The notes under the pieces were generated by a model. That model saw nothing but the letters and a program-made list of their open reading frames with translations, was not told the DNA's origin and did not search any database. The position numbers were made by a program, and so were the translations under genes. 49,296 nt of DNA, from positions 1 to 49,296 of the forward strand of contig JAEYNZ010000163.1 of assembly GCA_023412195.1 (NCBI GenBank), in the 5' to 3' direction. The stretch's first letter is position 1. Each line of letters starts with the position of its first letter. This DNA is from Bacteroidota bacterium. GTDB taxonomy: Bacteria > Bacteroidota > Bacteroidia > Bacteroidales > Prolixibacteraceae. Positions 9,367 to 17,950 of the stretch are shown one piece after another.

Positions 9367-10665
9367 TTAATATCTGCTTCTGTATACCGAAACCGAAAAC
9401 TCCGGTCCTGCCATCATGAACTGGTCATCGGGGGCAACACGCCAGGCCAGGCTTGTTTCAACCCTGTACCGCCTGCTGATCTGTGAGAAATATTCTACGT
9501 ATGGAATAAAGTTATGCCTGACAGGGCCAAATTCCTTAAAATCCTTCACTGTCATGCCCGGTACATACTTTATTCCAAAACCCAGTTCTGTTTTTAAGGA
9601 TGGGTACCAGCTCCAGCCGGCATTTGTTTCCAGCAGCATCCAGTCGTGATGCTTATAGCTGTTGTAACTTAGTTTTGCAGCAAGTTTGCGGTTCCATTTC
9701 AGGTTGCAGTATTTTTCATTTTCATACTGAAGAAAACCACCATAAACAAAATCAGGCTCCCTGTTGAAATAGCTGAAGAAGGGGCCAATCTCAATTCTGG
9801 AACCATGGTAACGTGGCCTGTATTCGGTAACCATGTAATCATTCACCATTCCTTCAGGAGTTTCCAGAAATAGCCGTGAATTTAAGAATTGCTCCAGCTG
9901 CTCCTTTTCATTTTCAGTCAGATTACCCGTACGGATGTTTCTCTGGTGCTTTATACGGGCAATTTCCTTTGCCACAAGTATAAATTCTGCTTCAGAAAAA
10001 TTACGGCCGGGATAATATTTTTCAAGCAGCCATTCTGAAGTCATATAATGATTGACTGGCTGGATTCTTCCAATGCCCCAGCCTGCACGGGCATTAAATC
10101 CATATCTGAGTTTGCCCGCCTCTGACTCCCTTTCATAAGGCGTTGTCACCCCAAAAGTATCTGTAACTGTTCCTTGATCGGTTCTGCTGTTGTAACTGTA
10201 CTTTCCCCATGCGTCAAGATGCACGAGGGTATAATTCTTTGTGTCGAAATAAAACCTGTTGGTAGAGGATCCCTGCAACAACCCCTGAATGCCAGCCAAT
10301 TCCCTGTCAGCAACAATATTCCCTGTGGCCGACTCTTCAAAAATATTCCCTTTCCCTGCCACAGGACCTATCAATAGCCTGAACTCTGTAAGTTGCTGCA
10401 TGAAAGGAAGAAAAAAAAGATTTTTCCTTTCGATGAATATACTCACTGAACCATTTTCGAGTTCTTCTTGAAATAATTCACTTTCAGATCTGAATTCTTC
10501 CCTTCCGGATTCATAACCTGCAACTATGCCTGTATTGAACTCCTTTTTTACGAAATTCAGAAACATAATGCTGTCGTTGTTAAACTGTGCCGATACCCTT
10601 GCAGAAAAAACAAGTATAACAGCAACAACAGCGAAAAAGAACCTGTATATATTGAACTGAATCAT
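9367..10665 (-). CDS. Putative outer-membrane beta-barrel protein
   Basis: About 432 residues, not recognised as a named family. I choose the ATG at 10665 because it begins a signal peptide (MIQFNIYRFFFAVVAVILVF, cleavage near VSAQ); the frame is open 22 codons further upstream, without a signal-like start. The mature part has many alternating aromatic/polar strands (RYHGSRIEIGPFFSYFNREP, WSWYPSLKTELGFGIKYVP) and ends in an aromatic strand FSVSVYRSRY, consistent with a barrel. A central polar helical insert lies at roughly residues 240-290. It is divergent from panB. Confidence 0.6.
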   Translation of the reverse strand: MIQFNIYRFFFAVVAVILVFSARVSAQFNNDSIMFLNFVKKEFNTGIVAGYESGREEFRSESELFQEELENGSVSIFIERKNLFFLPFMQQLTEFRLLIGPVAGKGNIFEESATGNIVADRELAGIQGLLQGSSTNRFYFDTKNYTLVHLDAWGKYSYNSRTDQGTVTDTFGVTTPYERESEAGKLRYGFNARAGWGIGRIQPVNHYMTSEWLLEKYYPGRNFSEAEFILVAKEIARIKHQRNIRTGNLTENEKEQLEQFLNSRLFLETPEGMVNDYMVTEYRPRYHGSRIEIGPFFSYFNREPDFVYGGFLQYENEKYCNLKWNRKLAAKLSYNSYKHHDWMLLETNAGWSWYPSLKTELGFGIKYVPGMTVKDFKEFGPVRHNFIPYVEYFSQISRRYRVETSLAWRVAPDDQFMMAGPEFSVSVYRSRY

Positions 10666-10774
10666 TATACCAACCTTTAATAATGGATAAAGTAAAGAAA
10701 CTTCTGTAAACAGCAAACGGTATTCGGGCAATTTAATTTTGGGCGGTAAAATATTTGAGCAGGAATATCACTAT

Positions 10775-10805
10775 TTTGCAGGGGAAAAAGCTTTCATTAC
10801 TTTTG
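10775..10805 (+). promoter_or_regulatory. Bacteroidota-type promoter of panB
   Basis: A clear match to the Bacteroidota sigma-ABfr consensus: TTTG at 10775-10778, a 19-base spacer, and TACTTTTG (TAnnTTTG) at 10798-10805. Transcription would start near 10812, about 20 bases before the panB ATG. AGAGGGA at 10822-10828 may serve as the ribosome-binding site. This also argues against the longer reading of panB that starts at 10739. Confidence 0.8.
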
Positions 10806-10831
10806 CAGGTCTAATACGAAAAGAGGGAAAG

Positions 10832-11647
10832 ATGTCGGTACACAGTGAAATAAAAAAGGTAACCACCCACAGGTTATCAGAGATGAAACTGCGGGGAGAA
10901 AAAATTTCGATGCTCACTGCCTATGATTTCAGCATGGCAACTTTGGTTGATGATGCAGGCATTGATGTTGTTCTTGTAGGTGATTCGGCTTCCAACGTGA
11001 TGGCAGGCAATGAAACTACACTGCCCATTACGCTCGACCAGATGATATACCATGGGGCATCGGTTGTGAAAGGAGTAAAACGGGCGCTGGTGGTTGTTGA
11101 TCTGCCATTTGGCACATATCAGGCCAATTCGCGGAAGGCACTGACATCAGCCATCCGGATCATGAAGGAAACGGCTGCCGATGCCGTCAAACTGGAAGGG
11201 GGATCAGAGGTCATCGATTCTGTTAACCGCATCCTGTCGGCCGGTATTCCTGTAATGGGGCACCTTGGGCTGATGCCGCAGTCGATACATAAATTCGGGA
11301 CATATACAGTCCGTGCAAAGGAAGAAGCAGAAGCCGAAAAATTACTGAGCGATGCCAGGCTACTGGAAGAAGCAGGTTGTTTTGCCGTGGTGCTTGAAAA
11401 AATTCCTGCATCATTGGGAAAACAAACGGCCAGCGAACTCAAAATACCTGTAATAGGTATTGGGGCCGGAAACGGTGTGGATGGGCAGGTACTGGTGATC
11501 CATGATTTACTGGGAATTACCCAGCAATTTTCACCAAGGTTTCTGCGGCGTTACCACAATCTTGCTGCCGAAATTAAAGGTGCAGTCGGAAATTACATTC
11601 AGGATGTAAAGTCACTTGATTTTCCCAACGAAAAAGAACAATACTGA
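10832..11647 (+). CDS. panB: Ketopantoate hydroxymethyltransferase
   Basis: A 271-residue TIM-barrel enzyme that adds a hydroxymethyl group from 5,10-methylene-tetrahydrofolate to 2-oxoisovalerate, the first step to pantothenate and coenzyme A. Motifs: ISMLTAYDFSMATLVDDAG, metal-binding VLVGDSASNVMAG (Asp of GDS), VVDLPFGTY, KLEGG, MGHLGLMPQS, and IPVIGIGAGNGVDGQVLV. The ATG at 10832 fits the family start and the promoter just upstream. No panC follows; the next + strand gene is a pseudouridine synthase. Confidence 0.97.
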   Translation: MSVHSEIKKVTTHRLSEMKLRGEKISMLTAYDFSMATLVDDAGIDVVLVGDSASNVMAGNETTLPITLDQMIYHGASVVKGVKRALVVVDLPFGTYQANSRKALTSAIRIMKETAADAVKLEGGSEVIDSVNRILSAGIPVMGHLGLMPQSIHKFGTYTVRAKEEAEAEKLLSDARLLEEAGCFAVVLEKIPASLGKQTASELKIPVIGIGAGNGVDGQVLVIHDLLGITQQFSPRFLRRYHNLAAEIKGAVGNYIQDVKSLDFPNEKEQY

Positions 11648-11701
11648 TACCGGAAAGTGCCGGAATTTAAATGGAGAAATAAACGTTAAAGCAATACTTT
11701 T

Positions 11702-12412
11702 GTGCAGATACTTTACGAGGACAATCATATAATAGCTGTGAATAAAGCCTGCGGCGAACTTGTACAGTCGGACATATCCGACGAACGTACAATTGTCGAC
11801 GACGTAAAGGACTACCTGAAGCAGAAATACAACAAGCCGGGCAATGTATTCGTGGGCCTCCCGCACCGTCTCGACAGGCCGACAAGCGGTGTGGTTATGC
11901 TGGCCAAAACCGGAAAGGCACTCGAACGGCTGAACGAATTATTTTCACAAAGAAACCAGATCACAAAAACTTACTGGGCTGTTGTCAATAAACGCCCGCC
12001 CAAGCACGCCGATACCCTTGAGCATTACCTGAAAAAAAACCAGGAGAAAAATAAAAGCTTCGCATTCGCCGAACCCACACCCGGAGCCAAGTATGCACGA
12101 TTGTCGTACCGTCATGTTGCCAGCATCGAACGGTACCATTTACTTGAAATATCATTGTTTACCGGGAGGCATCACCAGATCAGGGTTCAACTCGGAACGT
12201 TGGGATTGCGGATCAAGGGTGATTTAAAATACGGGTTTCCGAGGGCTAACGACGATAAAGGAATACACTTGCATGCCCGGAAAATCGAGTTTATCCATCC
12301 GGTGAAGAAAATTCAGGTGGCCATTCTTGCCGAACCACCCGACGACCCTGTATGGAATGAATTTATAAGACTCTTTCGTGAAAATCAGTTCAGTCCAGTG
12401 ATTCCGGTCTAA
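11702..12412 (+). CDS. RluA-family rRNA/tRNA pseudouridine synthase
   Basis: A 236-residue RluA-type pseudouridine synthase, without an S4 domain. Catalytic Asp is in HRLDRPTSGVVMLAKT; other motifs are ILYEDNHIIAVNK at the N-terminus and LFTGRHHQIRVQLGTLGLRIKGDLKYG near the C-terminus. It isomerises uridine in structured RNA; the target site is not predictable. The only possible in-frame start is GTG at 11702, which lies 55 bases after panB and also overlaps a TACTTTTG sequence, so the exact start is a little uncertain. Its 3' end overlaps the convergent cdd gene by 23 bases. Confidence 0.9.
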   Translation: MQILYEDNHIIAVNKACGELVQSDISDERTIVDDVKDYLKQKYNKPGNVFVGLPHRLDRPTSGVVMLAKTGKALERLNELFSQRNQITKTYWAVVNKRPPKHADTLEHYLKKNQEKNKSFAFAEPTPGAKYARLSYRHVASIERYHLLEISLFTGRHHQIRVQLGTLGLRIKGDLKYGFPRANDDKGIHLHARKIEFIHPVKKIQVAILAEPPDDPVWNEFIRLFRENQFSPVIPV

Positions 12413-12872
12413 AAGCAAACGGAAGAAGATTGCTTATTCCCTCAAAAACCTGCACCTTGTCGTTTCCGTCAAGAATAATACGGGTAGGCTCCTTATATCT
12501 TACTTCGGTTTCCACAAGTGCCTGCCTGCATGAACCACATGGCTTAACAGGTTCATTAATAATTCCGTGTTTATTGAAGGCTGTAACTGCCAGCACCTTA
12601 ACTGCCTCATTGGGGTAATTGGAATGGGCATGGAACAGGGCAACACGCTCGGCACATAAGCCTACCGGATAGGCAGCATTTTCCTGGTTGGTGCCTGTTA
12701 TGATTTCACCGTTCGAAAGCAAGAGGGCTGCTCCCACATGAAATCCCGAATAAGGGGCATACGCATACTTAGCTGCTTCCCTTGCTGCCAGCACCAGCTT
12801 CTGATCGGCAACAGGCAGATCCCAAACAGTCTGATACTCATATACGAAAATACGCAGTTCTTTCGTTCGCAT
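12390..12872 (-). CDS. cdd: Cytidine deaminase
   Basis: A 160-residue homotetrameric-type cytidine deaminase that converts cytidine and deoxycytidine to uridine and deoxyuridine. Zinc site: CAER (Cys and catalytic Glu, in GLCAERVALFHA) and PCGSCRQAL. YAPYSGFHVGAALLLSNGEI is the usual N-terminal substrate motif. I use the ATG at 12872; a start 13 codons upstream adds a basic stretch not typical of the family. The coding end overlaps the rluA-like gene tail to tail. Confidence 0.93.
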   Translation of the reverse strand: MRTKELRIFVYEYQTVWDLPVADQKLVLAAREAAKYAYAPYSGFHVGAALLLSNGEIITGTNQENAAYPVGLCAERVALFHAHSNYPNEAVKVLAVTAFNKHGIINEPVKPCGSCRQALVETEVRYKEPTRIILDGNDKVQVFEGISNLLPFAFRPESLD

Positions 12873-12974
12873 ATATAACCTGATTTTTTTCAAAAATACA
12901 ATTTTATGCAAGATATCAACATTTCACGTATATAAAATGAAAGCAGTTTGCCCTATTCACGGTGGAATGTTCAT

Positions 12975-12998
12975 AAAAAAAGCGCCTTCCGGTGCGCT
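12975..12998 (-). terminator. Candidate intrinsic terminator without an evident gene
   Basis: On the minus strand AGCGC (12998-12994), an 8-base loop, and GCGCT (12985-12981) are followed by a run of T (12980-12975). No minus-strand gene ends here: cdd starts downstream of it at 12872 and the next gene to the right runs on the + strand. It may end a short minus-strand transcript begun near 13050, or be a decoy. The stem is short. Confidence 0.45.
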
Positions 12999-13064
12999 GG
13001 TAAAAAGAAGGAGTTATTTTAGAGGCATTAAATTTAAGTATCGTATCGGATGTTAAAAAGGACC

Positions 13065-14009
13065 ATGAAAATGAGATATTTGTTCGCTGTACTATGCTGT
13101 CTGACAATAAGTATGACGGTAATGGCCCAATACACCCGCGAAGATTATATAAGAAAATACCAGTTGCTGGCTATCGAAGAAATGGGGCGCAGTGGTATAC
13201 CTGCCAGTATTAAAATGGCCCAGGCGGTGCTCGAATCGGGAAATGGCAACAGTGAACTTGCCCGGAAATCAAACAACCATTTTGGGATTAAATGCAAAAC
13301 CGGCTGGAAGGGGCAAAAGGTATATCACGACGATGATGAAAGAGGTGAATGCTTCAGAAAATACAGGTCGGTGGAGGATTCATACCGCGACCATTCAACA
13401 TTCCTGACTACAAGCCCACGCTACGCATTCCTGTTCGAGCTGCAAAAAGATGACTATAAAGGCTGGGCACGCGGACTGAAGCAGGCAGGCTATGCAACCG
13501 CACGGCATTACGACAATACTTTGATTAAAATTATAGAAGACCATAAACTGTACCGTCTCGATTATAAACAGACCATACAGCCAATGGTAGCCAAGAAAGG
13601 TAAAACACCTGTAAACCTGCCTGTTACTGAAAACAACATCATAAACCCATACAGCCGCCGCCAGGTCATCAAAGTCAACAATCTTGAAGCAGTGGTGGCA
13701 AGCCAGGGGGAAACTTATGAAACCATTGCCCAATCGCTGAGCCTCAAACCGTGGGAATTATATAAATTCAATGACCGTCCTGCAGGATACCGGCCTCAGC
13801 CAAGCGAAGTTGTTTATATTGAAGCAAAAAAAAGAAAAGCACGACGTAAAGATCAGTTTCATGTGGCAGCCCAGGATGAATCGATGCACTTTATCTCACA
13901 GATGTATGGGGTTAAACTAAAGCCGCTGTACAGAAGAAACAGGATTCCTGCAGGCCAGCAGCCCCGTCCGGGGGAAATAATTTATTTGAGGAAAAAGAAA
14001 CCGAATTAA
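13065..14009 (+). CDS. Secreted GH73 glucosaminidase with LysM-like repeats
   Basis: A 314-residue exported peptidoglycan hydrolase. Signal peptide MKMRYLFAVLCCLTISMTVMAQ, preceded by AAAGG at a good distance from the ATG at 13065. The GH73 (FlgJ/LytD-type) domain covers about residues 25-165; the general acid Glu is in AQAVLESGNGNSELA, followed by NNHFGIKC and RYRSVEDSYRDHSTFL-type motifs. Two LysM-like modules follow, one with ASQGETYETIAQSLSLKPW and one near the end with PGEIIYLRKKK. It cleaves N-acetylglucosaminyl bonds in cell-wall glycan, probably for wall remodelling. Single gene. Confidence 0.9.
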   Translation: MKMRYLFAVLCCLTISMTVMAQYTREDYIRKYQLLAIEEMGRSGIPASIKMAQAVLESGNGNSELARKSNNHFGIKCKTGWKGQKVYHDDDERGECFRKYRSVEDSYRDHSTFLTTSPRYAFLFELQKDDYKGWARGLKQAGYATARHYDNTLIKIIEDHKLYRLDYKQTIQPMVAKKGKTPVNLPVTENNIINPYSRRQVIKVNNLEAVVASQGETYETIAQSLSLKPWELYKFNDRPAGYRPQPSEVVYIEAKKRKARRKDQFHVAAQDESMHFISQMYGVKLKPLYRRNRIPAGQQPRPGEIIYLRKKKPN

Positions 14010-14315
14010 TTTACTTTTCGCAAGTGTTAGAGGACACAGGTCTCTCAGTAAATAGTTTTATATCGTTATGATAAGGAATATGAGGGATTAGACACAAGAT
14101 GGTGAGACACCTGGCCTTCAGGCAGGCAGGCAAGTATCAAGACTTTGATTGTGCCAGCGCATTATGAATTTTAATGACCCCTCCCAACTTCCCCTAAGGG
14201 AATGAGTAAGACGCTCTTTAGCAGTATTCTGCCCAACCAGCACAATCTTAAAGTCCCCCTTCACGGGATTTAGGGGGTCATGTTTCAGCATCTCGTGTTT
14301 ATGGTTCTCGCCTTA
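14010..14315. repeat. Intergenic stretch with two interspersed palindromic repeat types
   Basis: No gene seen. It holds a CTGGCCTTCAGGCAGGCAGGC palindrome-like block near 14111-14131 and a larger element from GACCCC (14176) to GGGGTC (14279) with an inner CCCCTAAGGG and an AAAGTCCCCCTTCACGGGAT arm. The first block recurs in altered form near 23500, 26920, 28310 and 31520; the second resembles the block inside an RND gene at 32542-32570. I read both as dispersed repeat families of this genome. Confidence 0.65.
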
Positions 14316-14690
14316 CTATAATGATACATTCTTTTTCCTTGAAAACCTGTAATTGAAATACTGCAGCAGCACTCTATCGGTAAAAAGGATAAATAGTCCG
14401 ATTATGTTCACCCCGATTACCACCGGAAGATTATTTCCAAAAAATTGAGTCCAGCTTTCCCAGTTTTCGGTCAGCCAGAAATAATTTATAGCAAGGGTAA
14501 CCGCTATCAATCCGGTTATTGTTCCAAGGTAAATAAGGAACTCAAGCACATACTGCCTCCAGAAAAACCTGCCGGCAGCTTTTGCGGCAACTTTGGCAGC
14601 AAAATCAACCGATAAAGTAAATTCCGGCGATTTACTCAGTACTTCATCCAGTAGCTGGTCTGTTTCCATATGTTTATCAATATTCTGCAT
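14316..14690 (-). CDS. Small membrane protein paired with an ECF sigma factor
   Basis: A 124-residue protein with a polar N-terminal region of about 45 residues (TDQLLDEVLSKSPEFTLSVDF) and two membrane helices (about 50-72 and 88-110), ending in a basic tail RKKNVSL. It overlaps the end of the sigma factor gene by 14 bases, so the two are made together. That position suggests an anti-sigma or accessory role, but there is no zinc-finger HxxxCxxC motif and no known anti-sigma domain is clear. Function unknown. Confidence 0.65.
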   Translation of the reverse strand: MQNIDKHMETDQLLDEVLSKSPEFTLSVDFAAKVAAKAAGRFFWRQYVLEFLIYLGTITGLIAVTLAINYFWLTENWESWTQFFGNNLPVVIGVNIIGLFILFTDRVLLQYFNYRFSRKKNVSL

Positions 14691-15261
14691 GATTCAAAAA
14701 TATATTGATTTTTTCAGATGCAATTATTTTCTCCAATTTTTCCTTTAAAAGGTTTCTCGCCCGCGAAAGGTAACTTTTAACAGTTCCTTCAGGCATGCCT
14801 GTTATCTCTTCAATTTCCTTATATGAGAACTCTTCAAGGTGAAAAAGTGTCAGAACTGTTCGGTAATTCACCGGCAATTCTTCTATCATTTCACCGAGAA
14901 TCTTCTTTGCCTCTTCCTTTTCCACTGCATGCTGGCCCTGCCAATTGTCACTGCGGCTGTGAAACATGACATGGTCGTCACCCTCTGTTTCATTCTTCCT
15001 GTTCTTCGATCTGATGTATGTAATGGCCGTATTATAGGCAATGGTAGCAATCCATGTCGACAGTTTTGAATCGCCCCTGAAATTTTTTATCTTCCTGAAT
15101 ACCTTCATGAACACCTCCTGGCAAACGTCCTCCAAGTCCTCCTGCTGCCTGATGATACGTCCCACTATATGCAACACAAGCCGCTGGTGGGTAGCCACCA
15201 AAAAACGGAAAGCATGTTCATTTCCGTTTAAAACCTGTTGCACCAGTTCCGCATCACTCAT
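14677..15261 (-). CDS. ECF-family RNA polymerase sigma factor
   Basis: A 194-residue sigma-70 of the extracytoplasmic-function type. Region 2 (about 10-85) contains DLEDVCQEVFMKVFRKI and the -10 recognition helix STWIATIAYNTAITYIR; region 4 (about 125-180) contains the helix-turn-helix YKEIEEITGMPEGTVKSYLSR. It directs polymerase to a stress- or envelope-related regulon. The downstream membrane protein may hold it inactive. The intergenic region to the divergent 15447 gene is 185 bases; I could not find a confident promoter in it. Confidence 0.93.
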   Translation of the reverse strand: MSDAELVQQVLNGNEHAFRFLVATHQRLVLHIVGRIIRQQEDLEDVCQEVFMKVFRKIKNFRGDSKLSTWIATIAYNTAITYIRSKNRKNETEGDDHVMFHSRSDNWQGQHAVEKEEAKKILGEMIEELPVNYRTVLTLFHLEEFSYKEIEEITGMPEGTVKSYLSRARNLLKEKLEKIIASEKINIFLNHAEY

Positions 15262-15446
15262 AAGTCGAATTAATTACCTAATCAGACTCCAATGTTATTA
15301 AAATGTTGCAACTTCCTTCCGATTTTTCTGTATCAGATTTACCGGTGCAAAACAACAAAACCCATTCACTTCAAAATAAATTAAAAAACATGCAACATTT
15401 TGGAAACCCCCGGAGTCATATGGGCAAAATTTAAAAACAATAAATT

Positions 15447-15800
15447 ATGCAATCAGAATTATTCGTAACGGCAGTGGTGTTCTTCGGTTTTTATCATATC
15501 ATAAAACTGATTTCGGAACACTTCCTGAAAAGCAGGCTCATCAAGTCGGGGCACGTTGATAAGGCCGGTATACTGGAAACACCGGCACCCAATACAGAGG
15601 CAAACAGGTATCCTTCGCTTAAATGGGGCCTTGTAGCGTTAACAACCGGGCTCGGCTTTATCATCATTGAGGTCATGCGCCAGGTTAACCCATCGATGAT
15701 CGACTACCATAATGCTTCACTACCGATTGGCATACTACTGGTTTTTGTATCACTGGGCTTTCTTGTATATTTCTTTATCATAAACAGGAAAACTATATGA
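15447..15800 (+). CDS. Small membrane protein, DUF6249-like
   Basis: A 117-residue protein with three predicted membrane helices (about 5-22, 58-76 and 92-112) and a short charged loop between the first two. The layout resembles the small DUF6249-type membrane proteins often found beside ECF sigma genes in Bacteroidota, and here the gene is divergent from one. It might belong to the sigma factor regulon. No catalytic motif is visible. A strong terminator follows. Confidence 0.65.
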   Translation: MQSELFVTAVVFFGFYHIIKLISEHFLKSRLIKSGHVDKAGILETPAPNTEANRYPSLKWGLVALTTGLGFIIIEVMRQVNPSMIDYHNASLPIGILLVFVSLGFLVYFFIINRKTI

Positions 15801-15845
15801 TATTTTCTGCAAAAAATTAAAGAAAACAGGAACCAACTTAAGGAA

Positions 15846-15880
15846 AAAGAGGCTGTTTATATACAGGGCCTCTTTTTTTT
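15846..15880 (+). terminator. Intrinsic terminator after the small membrane protein
   Basis: AAAGAGGC (15846-15853) pairs with GCCTCTTT (about 15868-15875), with an inner CTGT/ACAG pairing and a small loop, followed by a run of T to 15880. It ends the 15447-15800 transcript. Confidence 0.9.
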
Positions 15881-16339
15881 GTGGTAACTTTTCCCGTTCA
15901 GGGATAACATTTCATAAAAGTTAATTAAATACCAAGGCTAGATTAAATTCAATGTAAACTCAATGCTAATTCAATGTAAACTCAATAAAAATTGAATTTA
16001 CATTGAGTTAGAGTTGAGTTTAAGTTGAGTTTGATCAGGCCAATCCCATGCCAGAATTTTAATTTTCCTGGCCTAGTATATTTTAAGCACCTAAAGGAAA
16101 ATCTCTTATTCACTTGAATAATTGTGTTCATAACCTCCATCTTAAAGACCTTAAGTACTTAAAAAAATACAAGGCAAAACTGGCAGAAACAAAGAAATTA
16201 CCACTCTTCTGGCTTCTGCCTGGTGCATTGTGCCTGTGCCCGTGGCTCTTAGCGCTCTTCCCTTTGTCCTTTGCCCTTTGCTAACGGCCCTCTGCTCACT
16301 GCTATTTGCTCTTTGCCCCTTTCTTCCTATATTTAGTTG
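15881..16339. repeat. 459-base gap with a long inverted/direct repeat and a TTTGCCC-rich stretch
   Basis: No gene seen. The 18-mer ATTCAATGTAAACTCAAT occurs at 15947-15964 and again at 15969-15986; the second copy is followed by AAAA and a near-perfect inverted copy at 15991-16008 (16 of 18 Watson-Crick pairs, one wobble). Further GAGTTGAGTTTAAG repeats continue to about 16032. From about 16245 to 16320 the sequence is a degenerate series of CTTTGCCC-like units just before the DUF2459 gene. Confidence 0.7.
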
Positions 16340-17038
16340 ATGGCTGCAAAAAGTTCAATCAAAGGAAGATTTTTCAGTATGCTGGAAGGTTTAATTTACC
16401 TGCTGGTTGTGGCGGTATTTCTTTATTTCTTTTTTGCTGTAGTGTTTTCATACCTGCCTACGCACCCGCCCCGTAATGCATGTGATGCTGTTCATGAAGT
16501 TTTTGCAGCCACTAACGGTGTTCATATTGACCTGATCCTGCGGTTAGATCAGATTGCTCCGGATTTTGTCAGTGCGCTGGATGTTCCTGTGTCTGCGAAG
16601 TATGTTTCATTTGGCTGGGGCGATAAACACTTTTACATCCATACTCCGGAATGGTCAGATCTTACATTGCCTGTTGCTTTCAAGGCTTTATTCTTAAGAA
16701 GCGAAACGGCCATGCATGTAAATTATTATAACCGTGAACAATCGTGGTGGCACCCGGTTTGCCTTTGTGAAGAGCAGGTGCATCAGCTTTATTTATATAT
16801 CAGGAATTCATTTGCGACAGCACCTGATGGAAAAATTATGCGTCTTGATTTTGAAGGATATACAGAATTTGATTCATTTTATGAAGCCAAAGGTGCCTTT
16901 ACGTTGTTCAATACCTGTAATGTTTGGGCAAATAAAGGTTTAAAAAGCATAGAAATCAAAACTTCCGTATGGTCGCCATTTGATTTTGGGGTGCTTTTTC
17001 ATGTTAAAAGAATGAAGAATGAAAGTTGCAGTAATTGA
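16340..17038 (+). CDS. DUF2459 / TIGR02117 family protein
   Basis: A 232-residue protein with one N-terminal membrane anchor (about residues 15-38, LIYLLVVAVFLYFFFAVVF) and a globular part with the family motifs GVHIDLILRL, FGWGDKHFYIHTPEW, ETAMHVNYY and FNTCNVWANKGL. The conserved His, Trp, Cys and Asn suggest a fold of the cysteine-peptidase/amidase kind, but no activity is established for the family. I start at the ATG 16340 rather than a TTG one codon before. The end overlaps the Ppx-like gene by 20 bases, so they are probably translated together. Confidence 0.8.
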   Translation: MAAKSSIKGRFFSMLEGLIYLLVVAVFLYFFFAVVFSYLPTHPPRNACDAVHEVFAATNGVHIDLILRLDQIAPDFVSALDVPVSAKYVSFGWGDKHFYIHTPEWSDLTLPVAFKALFLRSETAMHVNYYNREQSWWHPVCLCEEQVHQLYLYIRNSFATAPDGKIMRLDFEGYTEFDSFYEAKGAFTLFNTCNVWANKGLKSIEIKTSVWSPFDFGVLFHVKRMKNESCSN

Positions 17039-17945
17039 TTTGGGAACCAACACATGTAACCTTCTGGTTGCAGAAATTTCAGGAAGGGAATATAAAATCC
17101 TGCACCAGAGCAAGGAGCTCATAAAACTGGGTGACGGGCAGATTATAAATCACAAAATCAGTGACGAAGCACTGGAGCGCACTGTCAGAGTACTGACAGA
17201 GCAGCGAAAAATTGCAGAAGATTATGGAGTGGAACAAACAAAAGTTCTTGCTACATCAGGAGTGAGGATGGCCAGGAACAAAGATTCATTTTTGAATATA
17301 TCGGGTAAGGCTGCAGGAAGCCCGGTACAGGTTATTTCAGGAGAACATGAAGCAGAACTCATATTTAAAGGTGTGTTGCTTGCCGTGGAAAACCTGTATG
17401 ATGTATCACTCATCATGGATATTGGCGGGGGGAGCAATGAACTGATCCTTGCACAGCATAAAGATATTTTGTGGAAGGAAAGTCAGCCAACCGGAATGGC
17501 ACGGATTATCAATCAGTTTATGTTGTCGGATCCGATGAAGCACTCTGAAGTTCAGATTCTGCAGAACTTCTTCGAAGCACGCCATCAGGAAGCAATAGTA
17601 CAATGCAGGAACATGATTGCCAATACACTCATTGGTTGTTCGGGCACGTTTGATACCATTTCGGATATCCTCGACCAGGTGGAACCGGGAGAAAAACAAA
17701 GGCAGTATCAGCTGATTGAACTGGCCGATTTTTACAGGGTTTATGATATGCTGCTGCATTCAACAAGGCAACAGCGTATAGAAATAAAGGGAATGGATTC
17801 TGTGCGTGTGGACCTGATCGTGCCAGCCATTATTTTTGTAGAGCACATGATCAATAAGGCAGGTATTTCAAAAATCATTCACACCGGTTATTCTTTACGG
17901 GAAGGGGCATTGATGGAATTTTTGGAACAGGAACAGGAATTATGA
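17019..17945 (+). CDS. Ppx/GppA-type phosphatase
   Basis: A 308-residue ASKHA-fold phosphatase. The two phosphate-binding loops are VAVIDLGTNTCNLLVAEI (residues 3-20) and IMDIGGGSNELILAQH (about 138-153); the nucleotide-binding Glu falls in ISGEHEAELIFKG. It lacks the C-terminal HD domain of the longer GppA/Ppx proteins, as is usual for short Bacteroidota members, and should act as an exopolyphosphatase or pppGpp phosphatase; which one cannot be told from sequence. It converges on ctaB with a 5-base gap and no visible terminator. Confidence 0.9.
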   Translation: MKVAVIDLGTNTCNLLVAEISGREYKILHQSKELIKLGDGQIINHKISDEALERTVRVLTEQRKIAEDYGVEQTKVLATSGVRMARNKDSFLNISGKAAGSPVQVISGEHEAELIFKGVLLAVENLYDVSLIMDIGGGSNELILAQHKDILWKESQPTGMARIINQFMLSDPMKHSEVQILQNFFEARHQEAIVQCRNMIANTLIGCSGTFDTISDILDQVEPGEKQRQYQLIELADFYRVYDMLLHSTRQQRIEIKGMDSVRVDLIVPAIIFVEHMINKAGISKIIHTGYSLREGALMEFLEQEQEL

Positions 17946-17950
17946 AGATT

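Noticed and set aside
11119..11442. Minus-strand frame opposite panB
   Set aside because: Ser/Ala-rich shadow frame of panB with no protein features.
11695..11702. TACTTTTG as a promoter for the RluA-type gene
   Set aside because: No TTTG at the -33 position, and it overlaps the only possible start codon; probably chance.
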